A stretch of 64,000 bases of DNA from positions 167,501-231,500 of the forward strand of contig JAJGOT010000604.1 of the NCBI GenBank assembly GCA_022457155.1. Reading direction: 5' to 3'. Below, piece by piece: positions 50,701 to 62,700 of the stretch. The stretch comes from Cladopsammia gracilis (Eukaryota; Cnidaria; Anthozoa; Scleractinia; Dendrophylliidae). Made by a program: the position numbers and the translations under genes. How positions within the stretch are numbered: position 1 is the stretch's first letter; every line of letters starts with the position of its first letter. The notes beneath the pieces are model-generated. The model had not been told where the DNA came from and did no database searches. It saw only the letters and a program-made list of their open reading frames with translations.

Positions 50701-53700
50701 TATTGGCCCTTGAAAATGCTTGATCCTTCACTTTCTGGTGATTTTATGTGTATCTTGACAGCACTGAAATCCTAATATTTGATAAAAGAGAATTAATTTG
50801 AATTTTTCAATTGCAATTCTTAAAAATGTAACACAAGTGGGCTGAAAAATTTGTAGGCCCAGGCCTACGGGCCTATAGGTTGGCTACGCCACTGGTATTT
50901 GGCGAACGAACATGGAAATAAGGTGAGTGAAATTGTCCCTTTAAGTGCAAGAAATCGTGTTGAAAATGTGTGAATATGTTGCAGGCATTGCAGCATGTGA
51001 ATTGAAACTGAAACGTACCTGAACGCTTCTTCTTGATAAGCCATCAGCTTTTTGTGTGCCTCCATAACCTTTGGACTGATAGGGTGTGTCCCCACAAGAA
51101 GAACTTCAAGAGCATTAGGCTTAGGGGTCATGGAGATCATTATACCACCGGATGGGGCCTGGGCTCTACCACGTGACTGTTCTTGATTTAAAAGCTCATC
51201 CAACTGGTTCATGAACGGTTTAACGCCAGAAAGGGGAATATTTGACTTATTGGAAGATGGTGACGGGTCTTAAATGTGAAAGAGAAAGCATGGGTGAGTC
51301 AATAGGCTAAATAGTCTAACCGATTTATGAATGGTTTGACGCCAGGAAGGGAATGTAATTGCCCCGGAGCCCATGACTAGAAGATTAAGAGAAAATGTGG
51401 CGCAGTTACATCACCACCAAATAACATCAACATAAGAGGGTACCTGACTCAATGGCATATGGTCTGGCTCTAAAATATAAAGACAACACAAGACTCGCGT
51501 TTTTTGACGTTGCTGGAAGTTGACCTTGCTACCTTTTACAGCTGTTATACGAAAAGTTCCACATTCCACATTACACAATACCCATTATCTTTGATTCAAG
51601 GAGGGGCCGGGGGGGGACACACGTTTGACGTCTTACCTTCATTGAGTCGACTCTTAGCCATCTCCAGCAACGACTTGCACACTGACCAAGAAACAGCAGC
51701 AGTACAGGCCAGATCCACGCATAACATTGTTGGGACCATTTGTGGATCTAAAAACTTAACCAGAGTCGAATTGCCACTCGCCATGTCCTCGGAGCTAAGA
51801 CTGGGATTCAAGACAGCAGCTAATGACGGTGTAGTCAGTAACTCATCAATAAGACTGGAAATCAGTGATGTATGGGAACCGGAAGCTGCTGCCATGGCAA
51901 CAGCTCCCAGTGCCCCAAGAGGCTTGCGGGACTTCGTCAGGCTTTGTGACGTAACTCGCCTCGCTTTGGGTTGTAAACTCTCCAGATGTTTCACGCTTTT
52001 GCCGTACTTCTCTGCAAAGACTGCAGCTTGAGCGCTGGGTTTTTGTGCCATGTTAAACATTTTAATAACCTGATGAGCGCGTTCATAGTTGTCTTTTCTC
52101 ATGCACATGTAGATGAGTGTGTCTGGGGAGGAGAGCATGCGCGCGATGATACTATAATCCTTGGTCAACAGGCTGGAAACTTCTGACGCTGAGTTTCGTG
52201 ATGTCAAGCGGCGCCTTTGGATTCTCTTTTTTCTCAGTATCCTTTCTTTGCTTTCTTCCGGTCCTAAAACAATAAAAACAACAACAACAACAATATTGTT
52301 TCAATGTTTACTGGGATGGCCAGCGACAAGAGATGACCCTGATAAACTGGAATACTTTCTTGAAACTATGGTGTAAGTAGGTTAGGTAGGTTTTTTTCAA
52401 GTTGATGTGCATGGCTTCTTTAAGTTTAACTTTATTTGTTTGCTGCTGCCACGACCGTTTCTTGCAACCACATCAAACTGTCAAGGTAACAATTATCTGT
52501 ACAAACGTCTTTCGTTAAGTAGTTCTTTACGCCGCGCCTACAAAATCGGAAGCGGAATCGGAGTCGGAGTCGGAAGCGTAAGAAGCCTTACATTCTAGTG
52601 TAAATCAAAAGATAAAGTCGCAATTGAAATCGGGAGCTCGACGGAATCGGAAGGACCAGAAGGTTTCCTTTTTCCTCCGACTTTGCTTCTGCTTCCGTCG
52701 CTTACTATCCGCTTACGTGGTACAGTGGTACGATAGGCTCTGTAAGCCTAAGCCTAGCTGAGGTCACAGGTTCAGTCCTGAGTGGGGATTTTAGATTTTC
52801 TTTTTTACACTTAAAAATTTATTGAAAATAAAATTCTAAGTGTCGACATTACGTTACATAATTCTCAATAAGTGTCCGAGGTGGTCCAGACCGTTGCTAT
52901 CTGAGGTCTTCCCACATACTAGGTTCATGTATGACATGTGTCCTGCGTACAGAGCTGAGCTACGAGAGACTCGTGGCGAGTTAGGCCATATACTAGGTTC
53001 ATACATGACATGCGTCCTGCGTACTGCGCTGAGCTACGAGAAACTTGTGGCGAGTAAGGCCATATACTTGGTTCATACATGACATGCGTCCTGTGTACTG
53101 CTAGGATCAGCAATGTCGAAAGCGTCATGTGAGGTGATAAATAAAGAAAGATGGTAAATGTTAAGCTCTATTGTATGACATGCGTCCTGTGTACTGCTAG
53201 GATCAGCAATGTCAAAAGCGTCATGTGAGGTGACAAATAAAGAAAGATGTTAAATGTTAAGCTCTATTGTATGACATGCGTCCTGTGTACTGCTAGGATC
53301 AGCAATGCCGAAAGCGTCATGTGAGGTGATAAATAAAGAAAGATGGTAAATGTTAAGCTCTATTGTATGACATGCGTCATGTGTACTGCTAGGATCAGCA
53401 ATGTCAAAAGCGTCATGTGAAGTGATAAATAAAGATGGTAAATGTTAAGCTCTATTGTATGACATGCGTCCTGTGTACTGCTAGGATCAGCAATGTCGAA
53501 AGCGTCATGTGAGGTGATAAATAAAGAAAGATGGTAAATGTTAAGCTCTATTGTATGACATGCGTCCTGTGTACTGCTAGGATCAGCAATGTCGAAAGCG
53601 TCATGTGTGGTGATAAATAAAGAAAGATGGTAAATGTTAAGCTCTATTGTATGACATGCGTCCTGTGTACTGCTAGGATCAGCAATGTCAAAAGCGTTAT

Positions 53701-56700
53701 GTGAGGTGATAAATAAAGAAAGATGTTAAATGTTAAACTCTATTGTATGACATGCGTCCTGTGTACTGCTAGGATCAGCAATGTCGAAAGCGTCATGTGA
53801 GGTGATAAATAAAGAAAGATGGTAAATGTTAAACTCTATTGTATGACATGCGCCCTGTGTACTGCTAGGATCAGCAATGTTGAAAGCGTCATGTGAGGTG
53901 ATAAATAAAGAAAGATGGTAAATGTTAAGCTCTATTGTATGACATGTGTCCTGTGTACTGATAGGATCAGCAATGTCGAAAGCATCGTGTGAAGTGATAA
54001 TTGTGTAATGTGTAACGATAAGTGTGTAATTTATGATTTTCCAATTCTTCGTTTCACCTGTTGTGACAGTATCCTGGCTGAGATGAGAGCTTGATTCACC
54101 AGAGTTCTCTTTTGAACCTGCTCCTTTCCATCTTGGCTTTGATTTTTCTGCCAAAAATAACAAAAATTGCTACCATTAATGCTAGCAAACATAAAGGACA
54201 ATGAACGATACTGTCATCTTTACATCTGAGAGCTGCTTATGGAAAATTGATAACCAAGGCTATCCGTTCAAAACTTTCATTAGCCGTTCAGCCGTTCATA
54301 GCGATCCGTTCGAAATTTTTCATAAGCCATTCAGTCGTTCGTGGCTATCCGTTCGGAATGATTAACAAGCCGTTCACCCGTTCATGATCATCCATTCGAA
54401 ATTTTTTATGAGCCGTTCATCCGTTCATGACCATCCGTTCGGAATAATTGATAAGCCGTTCAGTTTCACCTGTTGGAAACGGCTTGGTAAGCCGTTTCTA
54501 GCCCGTTCGATAGCCGTGCGTTTCACCCGTTTAACGGAAAGCCGTTAGTGTATGTTTTCGCGTGAGAGGTCACAAGTGATACCACTTATTCGCTAAGAAA
54601 ACTGTCCGTACGTAATAACGAGGTGTCCATATATTTAGCAGGCGTCTGTAACATGGAGTTTGACTGTACTTACCTTGAATACTGTTTGCTTTTTGATAGC
54701 GCATTTTCAATTGAAAGTCAAAAGTAATTTCACAATTGCTTTGGTTATGTTACGCTTTGTGATTAGCTAAAAGATTTCGCGCCATTTTTCTCGACCAATC
54801 AACAGTAAAACCAAAACCAAAACCAATCGTGACTTGCTCGCACGCGTTTTCCCGCGCTTGGCGCCGGCTACATGTATTTGCTTTGATTGATTTATCGGAC
54901 TGTCTGCGTCTGTTGTGACTGGCCAGGGTGATTACTTCGGTTTTGGATTTATGACACTGTCCCGCCGAAATGATGAAATTTTGCTTGCTTACATAATTTC
55001 CATGTTACATCGCCAAATGGCACCAAATACATAACGAAATGGAATGAAAGTATTCTATAGAGCTAAACAGAAGCAGTAGTTTGTAGATAAAGTGCAGGAT
55101 TACAAGGATGGGAGTGGATTACAGTTCATCAATTTTGATTTCGCGACAGGCGGTCAAGAAATCAAAGTTTCCATTCTGGTGAAATTTTGAGTTTTTTAGT
55201 CGTTATTTTGTCTTTTTAGTTCATATTTCTTTGCGTTAACCACTTTTTGCGATTTTTTCTTGCTATTTTAAGATAATTATGCAAGCTTAACGGTACTATT
55301 TCACGGGACGATTGGCAACGACGATTTTTAGCGCAACAAAATTAACGACACGTATGTTACACGAAACAACTTGCCAATTCGTGTTTTTGCATTGCAGTGT
55401 TTTTGAACGCAAAAATTGCGAAGAAAATCGTCCGCGCACCCATGTTGCGCTAAAAATCGTCGTTGCAAATCGTTCTGTGTAGCATCACCTTAAAGCAAGC
55501 TCCTGGCCATAATCATGAAATCACGATATTTCAGCCGGAAAATGTCCCTTTAACAGTCAAAACACCGAGTTCTTACCAGCAGTGCCTTCTACCAAAGTGT
55601 CATCTGAATCTTCGTCATGAGCTGCCTCTGCCCTCCATCTCTCATCTGACCCCGCTACACGCTGGAGTTTCCTGCTCAATCTTTTCCTGGAATTTCTGGT
55701 CTTTTGCCGATTGGTACCGTTATTCCAGGACACGAGCTGGAACCTCCACTGTGCTTCATTGATGTACTGACCAAGTCTGGAGATGCGCTGCTCCATTGAG
55801 CTGCGGATGACTGATGTCTGGAGCCAGTCTTGGCTCTTTGAACTTTGTTCGGGTTTTTCTGAAAAGAAAAAAAGGCTGGAACGCTTTACCATTTGATATG
55901 AAATGCACCTTACTGGAATTTAACCAGGTCCTGAATATGCAATTTTTTGGAATTCTATTATAATTTCTCTGAACTTTTAGTAATTGCACAATGCACTGAA
56001 GTTTACATTATCTTGACCTAAACTTGCACTATCTTGACCAACACTTGCAGTTAGTACTTTAATTTGTTTACTTTTAATCTTGGCGTGATTATAGTAACTT
56101 TGCCGACACGTATAGATGTAAATGTAGATGTAGATATACAAATAAGACACAAAATTGTGCATTAAAGATGTGTTGTCCGTTTTGTAAGCAGCGAAGGCCC
56201 ATAAAGGTCAAGTTTTACACGCAGCAAAAGGTTGAACAAATACAAGCATTGGAACACGTGAATATCGGTAGGTTAAAGGGGCTATCTCACCATTTATAGT
56301 GTTATTTTAAAAAGCTAAAAGACATATTTATATCACTGGAAACGCAAAACTAATGGTCCAGTTTTGTTTAAAATTGCTTTACAAGTATAATGAAACTATA
56401 AACAAGTGTCTCTGACTACAGATGGCCAGGATGGAAATGGATTGCAACTATCAATTTTTTCAAGTTTGTTCAATGTGTTTTGGAAAATTTGCTAAAAACT
56501 GATTATGGTTTATTCTTTCTACTTGATATCTTGTCCTTGTTCTAAGAGCATTCCTATTTTGAAATAAGATGCTCAGTTTTAATTCTAGCAGAGTCTGAGA
56601 CAAAACTTAAAAACCATCATGGCATAGCCCCTTTAAAGACAAACGCAAAAAAGAAATCCATTCTCTTAATCTTCTTAAATACAATGTGAATGCACAACAA

Positions 56701-59700
56701 ATTGTTACCTTGGAGAATAAGAAAAAAAAAACTTTTTTTCTAGTGTGTGCTAGTGTGTGCTTTTTCTAGTGTGTGCTAGTGTGTGTTTTCTAGTGTGTGC
56801 TAAACCTAGTGCCACTACTACAGTGCGGTTGAAATTTTAAATTGATCGATCGTTGCAGACAGCAGTTTTCAGTTGAGTGTTGACAGTAATTTTGCAATTG
56901 CTTTGGTTTTGCATTTCTACGCTTTGTGATTGGTTTAAAAATTTCGCGCCACTTTATCAACCAATCGGAAGTAAAACCTTAAACCAAATGAAGGGCTCTT
57001 GGCAAGAACGCCCTAAGTACTTTTTTGGAAAATTTTCACTGAAATCTTGGATTTTTGGCCTCAAAAGGGACTCACTTGCCAAATTTATGTCTGGATCATG
57101 TAAATATGACTAAAAGGATTTCAACCAGGTCAACAAAATCTTTTATCTTTAAACAGAATAAAATTTTATCTTGAAAAGATACATCGGCCCAAAACATTTT
57201 CTTAAAGATGTGGATTTTCTTCCCGCCCATTTTGGATCTGTTTTAAGTACCTTTAACAATAATAAATCATTAATTTGACAAAACTGTGCTTTTAAAGGCC
57301 TAAAACATACAATTTTAGTGAAAGTTGCCAAAAAACATACCTAGGACGTTCTTGCTGGGAGCCCTTCAATTATGACTTGCTCCCATGCATTTTCCCGAGC
57401 TCTGATTGGTTCATTGGACTGTCTGCGTCTGTTTTAATTGGCCAGAGTAATTACTTTGGTTTTGGTTTTAGCACACTCAACTGAAAATCGCTCTAATTTT
57501 CTAGATGACGTACCTTTCTTGAGCTCAGCAAACTTTGCAGCATTCAGTTCCATTAGACACTCCTTCAACGTCTTCAACACATCTGGAACAACTTCATCAT
57601 CAATCACAAACTCACATTTCAAATCATTGTCATCAGATACAGCCGCTTTTGATGATCCTTTGCTGGAGAGAACATTACCGCTGAATGAATCATTCTCGGA
57701 CTGTCTAGTAATGACAGTGTCACCTTGTAACGTGGCTGGCTCTACAGGCTTATCCTCAACTATCGCATCATGTACCTTCTTTAACAAACTTGAATCCGAC
57801 CCAGATCTCTTATGTTTAAACAGCTGGCGACGCGATGTAGATTCCAGACCTGAAGGGGTGGCTGCTTCTTTATGTCTCAACGAAGAGTCTGGAGTCGACG
57901 GAAGTGAAGTTGGGCTTGAGATTTTGTCTTGGTCTTTTAAAGGGCTAAGGGGTCTATGGACTTCAACAGATAAGTCAATAGAGCTAGCAATGCTCTCCCA
58001 GCTTCCTGTGCGATTGCTGGTTGATAAACTCCTTGTTTCTTCATCCATTGTATCTAAATCATCGCTCTCATTTTGCTGTGTTCTTCCTTCATACAGGTCC
58101 TCATAAGTGCCAAACAGGAGACTAAAGATATTCTCAAGAACCTCAACTCTGTATGTTAAAGGATAAACTTGGGCCAAGTGAGCCTTTCCAGCTTCTAGCT
58201 TGTCTGTAACTTGTGTACTGTATGGCTGTTGCGGACACGCAACCTCTGAAAATGCATCAATGCCCCCACTTGCAACTGAGCTTAATTTTTCAGGAGGTTT
58301 TTCAGGATCTTTATTGTAGCTCTCTTCCACGGAGGAAGTAACAGCCTCCATAAAATTCCTCAGTGCACAGTAACTATTGTAAAGAAAGATATCTCTTTGA
58401 ACTTCAGGATGAATTTCAGCATCTTGTTCTTTCTCAGAAAGTGTTTCCAGACTCCCTGTTGGAACATCATCTCCAGTTTGCTGTGTTTCTTTGCCAGAGT
58501 CCAGGGGAGAAAATACGGGTCTCTTTCTCAACAGTTCAAAAACTTCTTTTTCTGGTAAATGTGCCAGACTAACAGACTTGTGTAGGACATGTAGGACAGA
58601 GTGTGATTCAAGGCCTTGGAACATTTCTGATGCTTGCTGGTGACGAGTTGAACCTGAATCAGATGATGCCAAGAGAGGACTGCAAGGGAAACACAGTAAT
58701 GATTATGGTGCAAATTGAGCTGCCATTTTATGCCTGGCTCTACATCATGTCAATTTATTGCGCCTTTCAATAACACACAAACACTGAAGTTGAAAGCCCA
58801 AGTGAGGTTTATGTTTTATGCTGCCCTCAATCATAATTATGGCGACAAACATTCAACCCTCGAAAATAGAAACTGCAAAATGGATCAAAATCCACCAATC
58901 ACAACCCACAAACATGACCATGTGACCATTCTGTGTTTTGTTTCCCGCGACGTCCACTATGATATTTGAGGTAGTGAAAAACAAAACTGTTGGTTGAGGT
59001 TTGAACTTCACAGTTCACATGTCATTGACAGCTCCAGTAAACTTTACCATTACTTACGGTACCATTGTTAAGCTGTTTGAAATTTGTGTATTGTATACTA
59101 CTTGCAGTTCATTTTGATGTGGCATTGAGTTATCAAGTACTATTAAAATAGTTACATATTTACATCAGTTGCATGTCATCATCATTATCATTGCATTCCC
59201 CTGTGGTTAAGGACTTCATGGTCTAAACCTACATGTACAGATTTTCCACATGTAATGATGCAATAAAATACCACCAGTGCTAATAGAAAAACAATACAGG
59301 TCTACTAACTCTTTAACACATAAAATACAACCCTGGGTGCTCTTACCGTGCCTTCTCTGTGCACCATTGAACCAGTTGAACTTGATAAGCCAGTTTTTGG
59401 CAGGCCTGGTACAGTGAAGGATGGGCCCCCTTCTCCTACATTATGCACAAATAAATGACAAAATAATCATAAGAACTATAGTGAAAGCAGAAAAAAGCCT
59501 TCATAGTAAATGTACAAACAATCATGTTTTTATCCTTCTTGGGACATTAAAGGAACAGAAAATAGTTTGAACTTAAAACTGGTTTGGCAACAATAAGAAA
59601 TCAAAACAACATGTACTTTATATGTATTATGAACATATATTCTTCCTATACTCTCACTTCAAAAATGTTTTTGTAGACATAAAACTAATATTTGGATACT

Positions 59701-62700
59701 TCATATGTTCCAACATTGAAATTTTCAGACATGTAAAGAAAAGTCGCACTCGGGCCATGATGGCCCACACGGCCGGAGCTTAACCCGGTTTCCGATGCAT
59801 GAAGCAACTAGGAATATTGCTACTCCCCCCTGGATGGGATGCTAGTCCATCGCAGGGTTACCCCCAGCATTTTGTCGCCGGTACCCATTTATACATCTGG
59901 GTGAAGAGAGACAGTGTGGAGTAAAGTTTCTTGTCTAAGGAAACAACACGACGGCAGAGACCAGGCTCGAACCACCGACCTTCAGACATGTGGTTTGTCT
60001 GAAATTCTTGTATTGTCAAGAATTGTCAATTGAAACTAAACATGTCAAGAAGTTGATGGCCAACTATCCATCAAAGAAAGTAATTTTAATCTACCAACAA
60101 TTCTTGGAACAAAAAAAAAACATTAAGAAAAACAGTAAGAACAAACTGAAACTTAAAAAGACTGAAAATGAAAATGGGGCCACAAAACAGCTCTGATGGA
60201 TGAAGGATTATTTTCTTGACATAGTTGTTGATTTACCTGGTAAGTTAATATTTTTAATTAGTATAAATCTACTAGTGTTCTATCACGAATGCTGTTCTCT
60301 TTTTGGCTATCTTATGGTGGCCGCTTCTTTCCATTTTCAAAGTGTCTGTGAAGAGTATTTGTTAAGTTTTTAACATCCAGTAGATTTATACTAAAACAAT
60401 TAGATTTTCGTTCTCGATTTCTACTGCGTGATAGTTGATGAGGGCAAAGCCTGAATCAACTATAATGCGATAGAAATCTTGAGCCCATAATGTAATTGTT
60501 AAATAGTTTATTTAGTATATGATTAGATTTAAATTTGGCAAATGACTGCAGTTTTCATGCATTTGTTGTTGTTGTTTCTACACTGTTGAGAAGATGACCA
60601 TTTTCTGGTTGTATTAGATGCATTATTTGATGTACAGTTGAAAGGAACAGACAAAATTCAAAATGTAATTTATAATTAAAGCTTACAGCAGGATTCCATA
60701 GAGCCTCCAGCAGATTCTTGGCATTCTGACAGCTGTAGCAGTAGGGCCATCCCAGCAGAAGAACCAGTGGCTTAAGTCTGGAGAATTCCACTGGGGAAAG
60801 CAGTTGCGTCAACCGACCAAAGTCACCTTCTTTAACAAACACAAGAGCTGTTTCCTGTAAATGAAAGAATACATGTCAAGTGACTAAAGTCTAAATTTCA
60901 TTTATTTTAGTCTCTGACAGGAAACACTGATAAGTGATAGCAATAGATCTTATTCATAAATGGCGGCCGATTTATTATTCTTTTATATTCATTCTAATCA
61001 GCCCAACTACAGCTGTAGCCTCATTTTAGAGGAAAAATTCTTTTGAAGTTTGCACATGTTAACGAGGCTAATTGGGCTGATTGGCATGAATATAAAAGAA
61101 TAATAAATCGGTCGCCATTTATGAATAAGATCTATGAACACACATGTATGTGAAAGGAATCATGAAACAAAATGTGGAAATCGAATGAAATAAACAAATG
61201 GTCCTCACACTGATGAGTCCAATAAATTCAATTGAGACTAAAGCCTGAAATAAAATTCAAGGGTTTTAATGGGAATTAAACTGAAACCTTCGCATTACTA
61301 GTCAAGAGTGACATTCTTGCCAAGTGAGCTTTCAAAGCCTGGATAGAATATTAGTCTGGACATCAATAGGTTATCTCCCCTCCCACACACTTACCCTCCC
61401 CCCTGGGGATGCTCTGGTCCATCAAGGGTTTTCCTCATGGGATGGGATGCTGGTCCATCAAAGGATTTAACCCTGGTCCATCAAAGGGTTTAACCCTGGT
61501 CCATCAAAGGGGATTTCCTAATGGGATGGGATGCTGGTCCATGAAAGGGGTTTTCCTCATGGAATGGGATGCTGGTCCACTGAGAGGTTTTTACCCTGGG
61601 ATGGGATGCTGGTCCATCAAAGGGCTTTTACCCTGGGATGGGATGCTGGTCCACCGAGGGGTTTTCACCATGGGATGGGATGCTGGTCCATCAAAGGGTT
61701 TTTACCCTGGGATGGGATGCTGGTCCACCGAGGGGTTTTCACCCTGGGATGGGATGCTGGTCCATCAAAGGGTTTTTACCCTGGGATGGAATGCTGGTCC
61801 ATCAACAGAATTTTTACCCTGGGTGGAACAGCATGCCATCCCAGGGAGAAGCATACCCCCTTGATGGACCAGCCTCCCATCCTGAGTCTGGAAGGAAAAC
61901 CCTTTGATGGACCAGAATACCATTCTGGAATGCTGGTGCATCAAAGGGTTATCCCATTATACCTCCCATTATCTTTCCTCATCACATGGTTATCATCCTG
62001 AGATGGAATTTTTGCCAGAATTCCCCATCAATTGTCTGTTACCAATCTATATAACAGAATGGGGATGCAATGTGAGTTAATATAGAGGCATGAAAACCAC
62101 ACACAAGCTTTCTGACCTCTGGATCCAAACCATTTAACCCACCAGCATGGGAACATAAAAAAAATATTTACACTGAATTTAAGTGAATTAAATGTCCTTT
62201 ATTAACCCTTTCACTCCCAGAGTCAATTACATGTATGTATGAAGACATGTACATGTACAGTAATGTAGTTCTACCTTTTCAGTTTATGAAGAAATCCTAT
62301 GATGTGACCATTCAAATGGAACCTCTTTAGCAGTACTTTTGCATGGTACCATTTGTTTCATAATATTTTACAAAATGAAATTTGATATTTTTCTTGAATT
62401 TTGATGTTTGGAACTCTTGGGAGTGAAAGGATTAATCATCATTACTATATAAATCTCACCACTATATTTTCCAAAACATGGTTTCCTTCCAAAGCATGAA
62501 AAAACAGGTATTGCCAAGCATCCTTCCTGTTCTCCATGAAGGACTGACAATAGCAAATTTGAACAAAACATCCAGCAGAAATACTCTGTTGCTTAAATCC
62601 TCGGCCAGCAGGCCTTGAAAGAGGCACTTCAGGAAGGCCTTCAACTGAAAATCGCATTTGGTTTTCAATGTTACAGAATTTTTCAATCAAATAAGATGAT

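Noticed and set aside
51504..52031. 175-codon plus-strand frame
   Set aside because: It is antisense to exon 7, which has the conserved LACTAAVSWSVCKSLLE block.
57438..58106. 222-codon plus-strand frame
   Set aside because: It is antisense to ZFYVE26 exon 4, whose minus-strand reading has clear family motifs.
61409..62001. Long plus-strand frames rich in GMGCWSIKGF
   Set aside because: They come from the 37-bp SINE-derived minisatellite. Three overlapping frames are open at once, which is a repeat artefact.
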